Of a stretch of 64,000 nt of DNA, positions 44,400 through 56,195 are shown one piece after another. The stretch is from Asterias amurensis (taxonomy: Eukaryota > Echinodermata > Asteroidea > Forcipulatida > Asteriidae): contig NC_092651.1 of assembly GCF_032118995.1 (NCBI RefSeq), positions 23,172,349 to 23,236,348 of the forward strand, read 5' to 3'. A program made the position numbers and the translations under genes. The notes below the pieces were generated by a model. That model searched no databases. It was not told the DNA's origin and saw nothing but the letters and a program-made list of their open reading frames with translations. How positions within the stretch are numbered: position 1 is the first letter of the stretch; each line of letters opens with the position of its first letter.

Positions 44400-45300
44400 A
44401 AGTGAAAAAAATACATATAAAATACAATTCAAATTTGTCTCTTTTTCCTTGTAGCCTGAATTTGAAATCTTACCATGTTCTGGTAAAGGGGTTTTCCCAC
44501 CAAACTCCTACAATCTACTCTGGCACAGAATGACAATAGTGAAACTCAACCTCTAGGCCTTGCCAAATACCCATTGGAAATTGTTACATGTAAATGTTAT
44601 CTTTTTAAAAACTTATTTACAATCACATACATTTCTAGTAGATGTTAAGTTGTACACTTCCTGGTTGTTACTCATTGGTTAGAACATGAATACAGAAAAC
44701 GACCAGAATACTACCCAATTCAATTGATAACCATTTTTCGCATTTATTCCGTAAGTTATTTTGGTTGGTCCGCAGTTTGCAACAGCTCATTACATGTATA
44801 TTTTCTCAATTGGTAAACGCTTATGTTTTGGAACATGGTATAAACAGGGACTGAAAAGCCTGATGTGTTCCCCTTTGAGCATGTAGGGAATCCCAAAGTC
44901 AATCTTACTTGACTTTGGCAACAGTTATGCAGTAACTTTGTTCTGATAGTTAGTTATTATAAATAATAGGTTGTCATTTTTTTACAGTAGAAAAAAAACA
45001 CCCAAAAGCACACATAAAATAGCAAATACATGTAATATTAATACATGTTTTAATACAATCTTGAAAATTGATTAAATTGAAGGATATGAAGTGTGAAGGA
45101 AACAGAATTATGTACTTTCCGGCTCGGATATTGTCCAGTGTATGCAAAACCATTTCCTGGTTTTTGTTTAATTAACCATAATGGCCCTTTCTAAAAAAAA
45201 AAAAACACTTCACAAAGGAAAGTCACAGGATTGTGTGAAAATCTAAACATGTCAACTTGTTTTATCCAGTAGGATTTGAAACTTTGCATGGTGGAAATAC
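44400..45300. other. FBXW7 first intron, no feature recognised
   Basis: AT-rich intron sequence without conserved coding matches or clear transposon ends. Confidence 0.35.
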
Positions 45301-45306
45301 GATATA

Positions 45307-45397
45307 AAAAGGTTTGCGGTAACACCATGTAATGACTATCCCCTAGGCCTACTCATTAGAGATAGTTATTACATGGTGTTACCGCAAACCTTTCTAT
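45307..45397. mobile_element. Short MITE, mariner-like family of 6111
   Basis: AGGTTTGCGGTAACACCATG faces its inverse about 90 bp away, with AT-rich TA flanks. It is a deletion derivative of the element at 6111-6308. Confidence 0.7.
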
Positions 45398-46061
45398 ATT
45401 GTTTTATCCACCCACAAAATATAATCAATTTACTTTTAACTATATAACAAAATCAACAAAATATTTGTGACAATTATGTTGATAGCCCCCCCCCCCTTTA
45501 AAAGTTTAGGTCATTTGTAATTGTGCCACAGACCTCTGACTATTTGACTTATGGGTCATTTAGTGACTTGATATCCAATCAAAATACAATTCTCTTGAAT
45601 GAATTGTACATTTGTTGAGACTATTGAGTTAAGATGAAGGGTACAATTTGAAACAAACCTTCGTTTTTTTTAGACCAAAGTTGGGGATTCGTTTTTTGTT
45701 ATCAGCACTGATATCAGTAAATAAAACTTTTTAGGAGAGTTAAAAAAAAAATATAAAAAAAAAAAGTAATTTACAGAAGAAAAGCTCATGAAAAATACTA
45801 TAATGCGCGCCATTCTCCGTCGTACAAGTCAAAAATGGAGCCCATGGCTCCATGAGTTTTGACGCGATTTTCTCATGGATTAATAATCTTCACTTTGACT
45901 CAAAGGGAAGAACATTAATTCACCGATAATAATAATAACTGGACACTTTTTTTTACAAAGGTTAGTGAAGAACATTTAATTACCGTGAAATATAATCAGT
46001 GTCGACAAGATCGACAACAAGGATTAAAAAAAGGAACCAAGCTAGCCGCTAGCCACTAGAT

Positions 46062-46249
46062 TAGACCCAGTAACTGGGGCGCTGTATTCCTTTTTAGAAA
46101 TTTTGACATTTTCTGTCACAGTAAAAATCTAAAATGACAGAAAATGTCAAAATTTTGAATATTCCTTTTTCAAATATTGACATTTTCTGTGATAGTAAAA
46201 TAACAGAATATTTCGAAAAAGGAATACAGCGCCCCAGTTACTGGGTCTA
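46062..46249. mobile_element. Mutator-like MITE with 9-bp target duplication (family D)
   Basis: Ends TAGACCCAGTAACTGGGGCG and its exact inverse. The flanks CCACTAGAT at 46053-46061 and 46250-46258 are a 9-bp direct repeat, the hallmark of Mutator-like insertion. The interior repeats GACATTTTCTGT in both orientations. Related degenerate copies are at 19320 and 26943. Confidence 0.8.
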
Positions 46250-46780
46250 CCACTAGATAGGATTATTGTAATTTTTACTAAAAATTGTCATGATTGTTGT
46301 AGGAAAACACAAACCCCCAAAAAACCAATTCCCAAAAAACCAAACCAAACAAAAGTTATTTAAAAAAACGTAGGCCTAATATAATTAATTATTTATCAAA
46401 TGGAACAAGGAAATGGGGAACACAAATTCACATGCAAGAATCCAGCCCGTACAGGATCCACGGCACAGACAGGTGTGAAAATATGATACAATACAATTTG
46501 TCATAAAACGAGACAATTCACGACCGGTGACTGCGCGTACACACGGATGTTGTGAATGGATGTTGAATCGTCGTTGAATCCACGATCACGAAGCAGCAGA
46601 GTAACTGAACACGCTGAAAATCACTTTATTTGTACCGCAAAAACATAATATTCAGATTAATTGTAAGAATTACTTGAATACTGATATTCCCGTTTTGTTA
46701 ACAAATACAAATCACGATCATACAGTATTTAAGAAAGACATAATACGAATGAAAGAGTGAGTAGCTACCGTACAAACTGA

Positions 46781-46835
46781 GAAGTTAAAGCTCGTTTCTC
46801 CGTCCATCAGACAAGCAGGTCGCCATTTTTAATGG
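46781..46835 (-). promoter_or_regulatory. Candidate FBXW7 promoter and 5' non-coding exon
   Basis: On the minus strand, AAAAATGGCGACCTGC at 46815-46830 matches a YY1-type element often found just at TATA-less starts. A possible donor (ACG|GTAGCT) follows near 46770. Position and direction suit the FBXW7 leader. This is inference without transcript data. Confidence 0.4.
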
Positions 46836-47089
46836 GAGTTTACGTCACGTCTTAACCTCGTTCAAACTCTTTTTTCTATTGATAAATTATACATTCGTAA
46901 AGACATAATATTTCAAAATTTAAGTTAATTAATTATAATTGTAGTAAACAAGTATATTTAATTTGATTAGATATGCAAACATATTTTAACTTATAATAAC
47001 TATAGCTTTGAGCTAATTTGAAGTCTTATGAAAATACACTTAATATATTTAGGTATATATACAACAATTTTCCTCATTTATTCATCGAA

Positions 47090-47161
47090 GGGGTTGTAGC
47101 TCAGTGGTAGAGCGCGCGCTTTGCATGCGCGAGGCCCCGGGTTCAATCCCCGGCAGCTCCA
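47090..47161 (+). tRNA. tRNA-Ala (anticodon TGC)
   Basis: A 72-base cloverleaf. The acceptor GGGGTTG pairs with CAGCTCC, then A. The D arm has A box TAGCTCAGTGGTAGAGCG. The anticodon stem CGCGC/GCGCG holds the loop TTTGCAT, and the B box is GGTTCAATCCC. A T-run terminator follows at 47168. All stems pair well and there is no SINE tail, so it looks like a working gene. Confidence 0.95.
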
Positions 47162-47167
47162 GTGATA

Positions 47168-47174
47168 GTTTTTT
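47168..47174 (+). terminator. Pol III terminator of tRNA-Ala
   Basis: A run of seven T bases six bases after the tRNA end. Confidence 0.7.
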
Positions 47175-47411
47175 TAATCTATTACTTTTTTACCTGAAAA
47201 CAAATTACACAGACAGGAAATTTCGAATACAGTACAACTCAAAATGTTATCTTGGTCTTTTTATTATAAAAGCATTTTGTCTTCCCCACAGCAGAATTGT
47301 AATTGATGTGATTTGTTGTCATTTTAGCCTTATATTACTGCTACAGTCAAGAGGTCAGTTGATATATATAAAGCTATTCAGCAGTACAATTCACTGAATT
47401 TGTTTCTAATT

Positions 47412-47667
47412 AAAGGAACACGTTGCCTTGGATCGGACGAGTTGGTCAAAACAAAAGCGTTTGTAACCGTTTTTTATAAAATGCATATGGTTGGAAAGAT
47501 GTTTTAAAAGTAGAATACAATGATCCACACAAGTTTGCCTCGAAATTGTGTGGTTTTCCTTCTACTGTGCGAACTAACATGGTCGGCCATTTATGGGAGT
47601 CAAAATTTTGACCCCCATAAATGGCTGACGTGTTAGTCGACGAGGTAGAAGGAAAACCACGCAACAA
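47412..47667. mobile_element. TTAA element, family A, right arm truncated
   Basis: AATTAAAGGAACACGTTGCC start and palindromic GGGAGTCAAAATTTTGACCC centre, then breaks off after AAAACCACGCAA. The other end is missing. Confidence 0.7.
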
Positions 47668-47669
47668 TG

Positions 47670-48605
47670 TTTTTTATCCTATAATCCTGTCAACACACTT
47701 TACACAAAGAAAACATTTAATTAGCACACCCTGTCTCACAGTGTCCATCAAAAAAGACAACCAACTTAAAATCTTATCACATACAGAAGGGATCCCCACA
47801 TTCTTTCCACATATTAATCACATATTATAGCCAAATGTTAAAACCATGCAGCTTCCACTAATGCCAGGGGTGTTAGCTAAAGATTGTCTTCAATTCTAAG
47901 TCATAGTCGAGTTCTTGGATTTAGAGTACCTTAGCCAATAGTCACCAATTTGGACACGGCTTTTAGAGTAACCCATACTCTGATGCATTTCTTCAGCCAT
48001 ATAAAATTTTGGGAAGTACATCCCCCAATTTATCAGAATGATTTAAGGAATGATTTAGATACCCCTGACATCATGCTCTTGTCAGGGGTAATAATGTTGG
48101 AAGCGCAATGAGATGCTTTGATAAAGTGCTATATAAACAAAATTCATTGTTAAAAAAATACAATTTAATAAACTAAAAGTCAGTTTACAGAAATGACCCC
48201 TTGTTGGTTTAAACTTGTTCAAATTAGTTCTAGTGAATGAGATACTTGTTGAAATTTTACATATTGTGGTTAGTAGAGGTAAACTTTTTGAAGCAAAAAA
48301 ACCCACATCACCTCCATTGACCTTATTGCCAATATGCATGGCTGGTTACATGTGTTGAATTGCCAATATGCATTGTGGGATGGAAAGGGGCCATTGAGGG
48401 ATGGAAAAAGCCCCCCACCCATCTTTTTTTCCCCACACCACAGTGTCTTTGGGCAAATCAGTATCACTCAGGCGGGAATAGTGACAAGGTTTATTGCAAT
48501 TTCTGTCACAGTGGAAAATATTGTATCTAAAAAATACTCCAAAGCATCATCATATAATCAGTGTACTGTAACTTGTGTTTCTCAATTGTACATGAAATTG
48601 AAAAC
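47670..48605. other. No gene recognised
   Basis: AT-rich intergenic sequence with duplicated phrase TTGCCAATATGCATGG / TTGCCAATATGCATTG at 48328 and 48360. No coding match. Confidence 0.35.
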
Positions 48606-48609
48606 ATAA

Positions 48610-48870
48610 TGGGCTTAGAATAGAACTTATGAGAAAGTAAAATGACAGACAGCATAAATCCCAAGGGGCCAAGCGCTCTGTCAAGAATAACTTTCGCCTG
48701 CTTGGCAGGCAGACAAGCAATTTTGTCCGATGAAGATGTATCAATTCAAAGGTAGTCAAACATGGGCGCTTCAGTCATGTCATTCAGAGAGTGCCTATCA
48801 CTTGCTATGTTTTGACTTCTTTTGTGATGTATCAACTGGCAATCCAACCTCCAGCTTTTTTACTTGCACC
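48610..48870 (-). pseudogene. Unrecognised CxxC gene, copy A: downstream piece
   Basis: Minus frames give LSAKQAKVILDRALG and LSVILLSHK, matching SAKQAKVILDRRLG and LSVILFSHK in copy B (53654-54055). The flanking text (TCAAAGGTAGTCAAACATGG) also matches copy B near 54185. The part between these in copy B (about 54065-54180) is missing here. It shows that the downstream end of copy A is decayed. Confidence 0.55.
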
Positions 48871-49167
48871 TGCACGTAATTGTATCTGCACCTGACACAA
48901 ATACCCGTTGCCTAAAAGTCAACCCATGCGCTCACACGTACTACGTACATCTTTAATCATTTGAATCTGCACTTTACAAGGAAGAAGAAGAAGTCTACTT
49001 CTAGAAACTATGGCTCCCCTCACAGCTTGAGGGAACCTTAGGACTCGTAGCCGGGCAAAGTCTGATTTTGATTTTGAAATTGAAAGAAACGTAATGACAC
49101 TTAATTCTTGTTTTAATTTTATATAGTTTTATAGGCCTAGGCTTAGAGTCTTCGCCAGTGTTTCTCC

Positions 49168-50682
49168 TAACGTCCGTCGATATATCGAAAATACTCAAAA
49201 ACTCGATATTTTTTTGACATCGAAATCGCCGATGTCACTTTTATAATCATATCGTAATATCGGATTTTCGATATATCGAAAATAATTTCGATGTTTTGAA
49301 AATTTCGATGTTCCTAAATGATATCGAAAATACCAAAAGAGTGTCCGATTATTTAAAAGAAATCTGTGTTTGAGTATTAGAAAAGCCGTCGTCGTTATGT
49401 AGTTTCATAATTTTGAGTTGCCCTATTAAATAAAATACGTTTTACAACCAAGTATGTCTGCTTGTTCTTTGTGTTTTCGCCATCAGCCGCCGGCCCCGCA
49501 GAAGTTCACGACCCCGCGGCGAGCGCTCGGTAAAACCTCAAAAGAAACCGCCGCTGCTGCCCCATAGGCTGTTTAAGATGCAACTTCCCATTGCGCATGT
49601 GATCAAAATCAATGCGTCTTCACCCCGCAAAAACTTCCCCGAATCAATAAGACAAAACAAAACAAGGAAGAAAACAATCTTACGTTATACAGTAAAATAA
49701 TCTTTCTAACAATCCAAGGTATCGTAATGGCGTCATTTTGGTCAAATAAAGCCTACACGTTGTGTTGTTTTCGGTAAACAAGCTAACATTTCCGAGGAAC
49801 TTTATGCTTCGCAGCACAGACCACGCTGTCGGCGGCTATTGCGTGCGTACCAGCGAAGACTATGCTTTTGTACGGTTTAAGCGTGCACACCAGCGTGTAT
49901 GGTTATTGCAATTCGGGGGGGGGGGGGAAACCCGTTTGCCCAAGCACGCACAGACACGTGCAGTCTTTGGTCAAGGCGGGTAACGCGTGATGCACTGCGT
50001 TATTTCGACAATAGAGGGCGTTCTAGCATTCAATGTTTCTTGCCTTTGTTATAGAATGCAAAGTAAAAAGACTACGAGCCTTTATTGAGACTATGTGACT
50101 GCATGCTGCGTGCGTTGTATATTGTGATCGCGGAGTGGTAGGTCTGTGTTTTGCGGGACTTTCTAGTGATTTTTTTTCGATGATTATCTCAACCATTTTC
50201 AACCGTAAATGTAGTCCGGGCGCCCGTCGGACAACTTGATTGACACTTCTACATCAATGCATCGGCAACTGACACCTTAATGTCGGCGAGTCACGCAACT
50301 CACAAAGGCTCTGTGTCATTTTGAGACGGCCAATCATGGCCAATCACGAATCGAGAATTGTGGTGAGCGTTCACCAAATGGCCAAGCCAGCGGTAGCGGC
50401 GATCATACTTTGTTGTAAAACCAGAAATAATCGGGGCGGGACTACGCAATTTGAAATTGTTTGAACTACAAACAAGTTCGGGGGATCAGACAAAAACAAG
50501 TTGAAATGTAACCCTATTAAACTGTCAGTCTACGGTATATATCTTTCTACCTCCATGAGTATACCAAGTGCTGTTTTTAGGCTTCCATCTTGCGCGCGGG
50601 AAATACTCGATATATCGAGTATACTCGATATTAAATTTTCGATATATCGGTTATGGGAAAAAACCGACATCGACGGACGTTA
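49168..50682. mobile_element. hAT-type element, 1.5 kb, inserted in CxxC gene copy A
   Basis: Ends TAACGTCCGTCGATATATCG and, inverted, TAACGTCCGTCGATGTCGG. The flanks GTTTCTCC at 49160-49167 and 50683-50690 are an 8-bp direct repeat. The TAACG end fits the hAT consensus YARNG. The subterminal regions are rich in CGATATATCGA. No transposase frame is visible, so it is non-autonomous. It contains a run of ten G near 49916. Confidence 0.82.
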
Positions 50683-50690
50683 GTTTCTCC

Positions 50691-51370
50691 TCGATGGCAT
50701 GAAATCCTGCTGGTGCCAACTGCCAAGGCTCTGTTGTTACTGTTAGAATTTTGTCTTTTTCGACTTTTTTGTTTTGTGCATCTTTCTCGTTGAAACTGTT
50801 TTTGTAATTTTCTTGTATACTCCTGTACCTTTGCATCTCTTGATTTGTAGTCGCTTCAGGACTTCAGGCAGGCAACTGCGGCACAAGAATCCTTCCTTTC
50901 CGTCAAAGATGTCACGGAAAGGCCGCAGGCACGCTTGCTGCATCTATTGTACCTTTACCTACACGTTTAAATTCACAATGGCAATTCAAACATCGGCCAT
51001 GTGGACTCTGCTGAGAATCACTGCTTGCCTTCTTTGCCTTGTTCAGTTCAACATCGTGAAAGCAGTAGGCGCACAGAAACCCCGTTCTCGCGGGCACATC
51101 ATCGACTTCTGAGCTTAGAAATTTCCATCGTTTCTCCCCCTTCCTCAGTGAAACATTGCACTTCGAGCACGACTTCATTTTTTGTTTCGCTACACATTCC
51201 ATGACGTCCAAGCTAATGTCACACACTGCACACTGCACCCCAGCTACAGATTTCTTAATTCTACCATTGCTCCATGAAAAAAAAGAACCACAAAACACTC
51301 GTATGCTCTGTGGCTCTTTCCGAAACCACGGCTTCAGTTTTGGACTCGGCTCAGGCGAGCTTGGCCCCAT
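50691..51370 (-). CDS. Unrecognised cysteine-rich (CxxC) protein gene, copy A, 5' part
   Basis: From an ATG at 51370 the minus strand reads MGPSSPEPSPKLKPWFRKEP, then CAVC, a KMKSCSKCNVSLRKGEKRWK segment, DVPARTGFLCAYCFHDVE, and RCLNCHCEF. A frame change near 50930, which could be a short intron or a lesion, leads to FDGKEGFLCRSC and a basic tail ending about 50691. Pairs of CxxC spaced by about 30-40 residues suggest two zinc ribbons. No named family is recognised. The sequence is about half identical to copy B at 53654-56327. The gene is cut at its lower end by a hAT element, with decayed remains beyond it at 48610. Function unknown; nucleic acid or protein binding is inference from the zinc-ribbon look. 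Confidence 0.5.
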
Positions 51371-51424
51371 AATATTGCACGCGCGCGCTTTGCTTCCGCA
51401 CTACCTAGGGCTTCAGTAGACGAG

Positions 51425-52570
51425 GACGGAGCCTGAAGTCGAATTCAAAGTCGTTGTTTCGAAAGAGGCCGTACATCCGCGTGGTGTGTAATCGCTCATC
51501 TAACAACCTCGTTCACAGGGCCAGGTGAGCGCTCTCGATTAATTTCGCCGCGTTGATGACACCCTCATCTCCACCACGTGGGATCGAGTGCGTTTTTGCG
51601 ACATCCAACCTCCATCCTATATTATTATATAGGGCGACAACATTGCTACACAAAACAACTCACTGTCTGTAAAGGTTTAGGTAAGCTTGTGTATTGTACG
51701 TGTACACCAAAACCAAAGGCTTTTAACAGTTTTTGGAGCAGAATAACAGTTCAACTGTGTTAAATTTGCCCAATCAGTTTCCCTTAGGTTTATTACCGTT
51801 AAAAAAAACTTAAAACATAAATGCTCACAAGTCACAACTAAAAATGACGAGATTATTATTCATACCAGTCATAGACGTCATTTTATTCTTACTTAGCTGG
51901 TGATCTGCTAAACAATATTTTCTGTGCTAAACAAATATGTGTGTCTAACAGCTTTTTAAAATAAGCCAATCACTGCTGGTTGGTAAACAGTTTGCAATAA
52001 AAAATTCCCTTGTCCTTCAAAAATTAAGTGTTCATTCTTTACCACAAATTTGCACATACAATCCAACCCCATAACAAAAACAACCTTTTTTTTGTCAGGG
52101 TAGAGTTCATTGGTTGCTATGGGTTATATATTGGTTGCTATGGGTATAGTTAGCTAAGTATGATCATGAATTATGATTATAGATACATTTACAAAAACAA
52201 CTCAGAAATGAGGACACAGGTATGGTAACACATCCCTTTGATTCATGTAGGAAAAGCATGAATTGCTGGAATTATCCAACAACTTAGGGCCTTCAGTAAT
52301 AGCAGTGAATGTTAAATAACTGCGTGCAAAAAAGGCGATTAAAATGTATGTTTCAAGTTCTAACTCCTATAACCTCCCCCCCCCCCCCCCCTCCACCACT
52401 GTCACTGTCATACCATCTAGACCACCGAGATTGCCTGGTGGCTAGAGGTTGTTTGAATCTTATGTTTAGCAGCAGGTACTGCAAACGATTTGATGGATGT
52501 TTAATTAAATATTTTAGGTTATAAAAATATTTCTAGTCCAGTGACAGTGTTGAGCCCGTGTTCAAGACCA
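51425..52570. other. Intergenic; one SINE head
   Basis: No gene recognised. A poly-C run near 52376-52391 is followed by a minus-strand tRNA-SINE head fragment (52395-52460, with CAGGCAATCTCGGTGGTCTA on the minus strand). Confidence 0.4.
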
Positions 52571-52811
52571 GGGCCCAATTTAATAGAGCTGCTAAGCATA
52601 AAAATCTGCTAAGCATGGAATTTCTTTCTTGATAAAAACAGGATTACCAACCAAATTTCCAATTGTTACATATTGCTTGTTACTGGTACTCAGCTGTTGT
52701 TTGCTTATCTGAAAATCATGTGGAAATTTGGTTGGTAATCCTGTTTTTATCAAAGAAGAAATGTCATGCTAAGCAAATTTTTATGCTAAGCAGCTCTATG
52801 AAATTGGGCCC
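52571..52811. mobile_element. Complete palindromic MITE (GGGCCCAATTTCATAGAGC family)
   Basis: A 241-bp near-perfect palindrome: GGGCCCAATTTAATAGAGCT to AGCTCTATGAAATTGGGCCC, with inner arms AAAAACAGGATTACCAACCA and GGTTGGTAATCCTGTTTTTA. Other copies are at 43882 and 13835. Confidence 0.8.
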
Positions 52812-53650
52812 TTTTGTCTGGTAGAAAATTTCTCGGCATTGAGGCCTGTGACAATGTTTTGCCCCAAATTGACCATCGTCCCAATTACAGTGGGTTGGGA
52901 TTGGTCCCATCGTGAGTGTTAAGCATCCCAAGTATAGTTGGGATCACCCATAGAGCTCAACAGGATGTGTGATTGATCCAACTGTGTGGATTGAAGTGAC
53001 ATAGTTAGGCCTATACTCCTAACTATGAGGCTCACTCCGCTATTGATTGTAGAGACGATAGCAGAACAAACCTCGTCGTTCTAGGTGTAACCAACAGTGT
53101 ACTTATTTCGGAAAAAAGAAGGGGAAACTAAGGTCTCCAGGGGCGATGGTTATCAACTGTTCAACGCGTACACTTCAATACTTCAACAAATAAAATGTAA
53201 ACATCAAGTCAGATTAATCAAGTCCATCATGGGATACGTACCCGTTAGCATGCATTGAAGGAGTTTGGAGATTGGAGCAAAATTCCTTGTAGAGTAACTT
53301 AAATTAAAGATTTGCAAAAAGATGATGAACAAATTGTTGGCCTGTCATCAATAACTTTTGCACTGGAATGATGATGACACCTAAGAATTCTCTTTTTCTC
53401 TTAGCGAACGAGTACTACTTAGAAAAACCACTGTTGCTGATGTAGCCAGTGTAGTTTCTCAACAGCATTTCTAACATTGCTACGTAGTTCTTAGAATCTT
53501 CCAATCCCTCTGAGAAGAACGAATACGTAGGTTATGATTTAAGACACTAGTATTGTAAGACAATTTGTAACTCAGTGTTGAAAAAAGGGGAGGGGCCCAT
53601 TCTTCTGCTGTGATCTGCTGAATTCAATTTAGAACTCCATACTTCTGGTG
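52812..53650. other. No gene recognised
   Basis: Intergenic sequence with no conserved protein match or clear repeat ends. Confidence 0.35.
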
Positions 53651-53653
53651 ACC

Positions 53654-54055
53654 TCAAATCAGTTTATTGACCCACTCAATATCTTCATCATATTCTAGTT
53701 GTACTTCATCTGACCCATCTTGAAGAAAGGTTACAGATTGAGGGTCCACAGCACTTGAGCATGAAGCTTCCTCCGAACCACCCTGATCTGTTTTTTCGGC
53801 GGATGTGATCTTCGAGCTTTCTTTCTGTCTTTTTAGAGCTTCAATTAGATTGAGAGTAGCATGCAGACCTTTGGCGACACCAAAACCATTCAAACACTGC
53901 AGGAGGATAACCCCACAATGGTATTGTCGTCTGAGCTGTAGCGAAACACAGCCCTGGATGAAAGAGTACATGTTTGGCTTATGAGAAAATAAAATGACGG
54001 ACAGAATAAATCCCAAGCGCCTGTCTAGAATAACTTTGGCTTGTTTGGCAGACAA
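53654..54055 (-). pseudogene. Unrecognised CxxC gene, copy B: C-terminal part
   Basis: A 133-codon minus frame: SAKQAKVILDRRLGFILSVI, YSFIQGCVSLQLRRQYHCGV, LLQCLNGFGVAKGLHATLNL, then an acidic tail ending DEDIEWVNKLI and a stop. The helical L-rich body and acidic end look like real protein. No family is named with confidence. Upstream pieces of the same gene lie at 54065-54190 (SSSMPFLVHVLKAALPNPAN), 54259-54504, 54553-54909 and 56196-56327. Confidence 0.5.
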
Positions 54056-54064
54056 ACATTTTTG

Positions 54065-54504
54065 TCCGAGAAGTTTCTCCCTGTGGCAAGTAGTTCTCTT
54101 CCATTAGCAGGGTTCGGAAGTGCTGCCTTCAAAACATGAACGAGAAACGGCATGGATGATGAAGCCTCGTCAACGATATCACTCCAGGTATCAATTTAAG
54201 GTAGTCAAACATTGGAGTTTTAGAAAGTATGCTAAGCTTAGGATACGCTTTGATTTCTTTAGTGATATATTGACTCGCACATTATAAAACACTTTTCTTG
54301 CTCGGTTGCTATTTCCAAGAAGTGTTTCAAATGCTCGATTATAGTTGCCCTCATTGATTTCTTGTATGGCCTTCTTTTAAAACGCTTATTCTTAAGCCTC
54401 GACTTGGATTCCAAGTTGGAATGGTGCATGTTTTTTGGGACACTTATAACTTTATAATGTTTATTCCTGGTCTTCATAGAAAAATACTCGGCCGCGAAGT
54501 ACAT
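54065..54504 (-). pseudogene. Unrecognised CxxC gene, copy B: middle part
   Basis: A minus frame at 54504-54259 reads a basic region (RLKNKRFKRRPYKKSMRATI) followed by HLKHFLEIATEQEKCFIMC. Then 54180-54065 reads WSDIVDEASSSMPFLVHVLK. These lie in order between the CxxC part and the C-terminal part. Frame changes between them may be introns or lesions. Confidence 0.4.
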
Positions 54505-54552
54505 GTACTTGGCGGGGATGGTTTTTTTACATCCAGTTGTAGTGCTTTTTAA

Positions 54553-54909
54553 CTACAGGTATGCATTTGTAGCACAGATATCCGTCTTTGCCATCGAATG
54601 CTTCAGGGGGAACACCGCATGCATGCTTGCTTCTTCTCCTGTACCCCTTTGATCTACAGTACGTCCAGGTTTACACTTCACAAATAAAGTTGGGCAATTT
54701 AAACATCTTTCTGCATTGGCCAATTCAGCAGCACGGACACACTTAAGACACAGCAGGTCCATCTCGGGAAGTTTCGTATTTTTAGCACGTTGAAAAATTC
54801 AGCTTGCAATTTGAACATATCTCGTGCGTCTCGGTGGTCTCTGAGACCTGTTGCTTGTCGTTTACCTTTCCTTGGCCTTCTTTTTGTCAACATCATGGTA
54901 GCACTTGGA
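54553..54909 (-). pseudogene. Unrecognised CxxC gene, copy B: second zinc-ribbon part
   Basis: The minus strand continues CYHDVDKKKAKE directly after the hAT insertion. It goes on to AELANAERCLNCPTLFVKC and, in another frame, FDGKDGYLCYKCIPVVKK, matching RCLNCHCEF and FDGKEGFLCRSC of copy A in the same order. Confidence 0.5.
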
Positions 54910-56187
54910 CAGCGGCGTAACTAGACATTTCATTTGGTGGGGCAAGTGGGGGCAAAGATTAATTTGGGGGGGGGGGCCAAAGAAATGCAAGATTATAGTA
55001 AATATGTTAACTGATATATAGTTGATACACCCCAATGCAGTTCTAAAAAAGTCTACATAGACAGCAGGTAACAAAAGATTGGGAAAACAACAAACTTGAA
55101 CTTGTCATTTTGTATAAGATAAAACTTTTCGACTGTATAAAAGGATTACATTACCAACTGTGATCACCAAGTACCAATTTAGAGTTGTACACGGCATTCT
55201 CAAATAGGCTCTGTGGGTGTGTAAATACCCAAAACATAATAATATTAGGCCAAGTAAAAATAGAAAAATAGAAATGTTTAGCGTCCCCGCCTGCTTCCTT
55301 TTTACAGGACAGCTCCTTTTTTTCTTCGGTTTTTTTTATGTACATTTTTTTTTTTTTTTTTTTTGAAAAAGGGTTATTTTAAATGATCTCAGCAAAAAAA
55401 AAATCTGAATGTCTTGTCTGAATGCCTTGACCAAACTGTTTCATTAATGTTTTGTGTATTTCAGCAGCAGAAAAAAACAATTGATATTTGACATTCATGG
55501 CGGCCATCTTGAAATAGAAAATAAAAAGCCCCTCCTCCTTCCTTTTTTTGAGAAACCCAGACACTAAACATGTTTCTTTTTTTTACTCGGCCTTATTGTA
55601 ACTAGTGTAAGCCATAAAAACAAATACAGGATTGAAAATGTGGGTGTTTAATAATCACATTTTAGTTATGAAATGGATATTTAAAATAGGCCTACCTCTC
55701 AATTGCACCGCTTGCCTCAAAGGAGAAGAAATGGTCTAAGCAACCTTTTTCGCTGGCCATTTTGCTGTAGTAAATTTCTCTGTAGTGCATCTGACCATGG
55801 AGGTAGAAATTTCTACCTCCATGAGCTGACTAAGTTGTGTTAACGGAGCTATTGGTCTGCGTTCAGACCACCACGTATTTAACAGAACTTTGTCACACCC
55901 TGCAATCTCTGAAACCGCAAAACCACAACAAACATTTACCGCCAATACGATCGCGCGCGCGTTTCCATGCATTTTTCATGTTATAGTCCACATAGGGCCT
56001 ACTGATAATAATATGAATAAAAGTTTTCCTTTTTACGGCAGCATTTTATGCAGCCTTAAACGATTTATATATTAGGTCTATAAGAATATACTTTTCTCTG
56101 ATTTCATATGGGGGGGCAAGAGGGGGGGCAAGGGTTCTGAGCGGGGGGGCGCCGGCCCCCCCTGCCCCCCCTCTGGTTACGCCACTG
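54910..56187. mobile_element. hAT-type element, 1.28 kb, inserted in CxxC gene copy B
   Basis: Ends CAGCGGCGTAACTAGA and, inverted, CAGTGGCGTAACCAGA. The flanks CACTTGGA at 54902-54909 and 56188-56195 are an 8-bp direct repeat. CAGNG ends and 8-bp duplications are hAT hallmarks. G-rich tracts lie inside both ends. No transposase frame is recognised; it contains a GGTAGAAATTTCTACC palindrome near 55800. It cuts the coding sequence exactly between LCSKC and YHDVDKK. Confidence 0.87.
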
Positions 56188-56195
56188 CACTTGGA

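Noticed and set aside
49762-49983. 73-codon ORF inside the hAT element as transposase
   Set aside because: Too short, and shows no hAT dimerization or catalytic motif.
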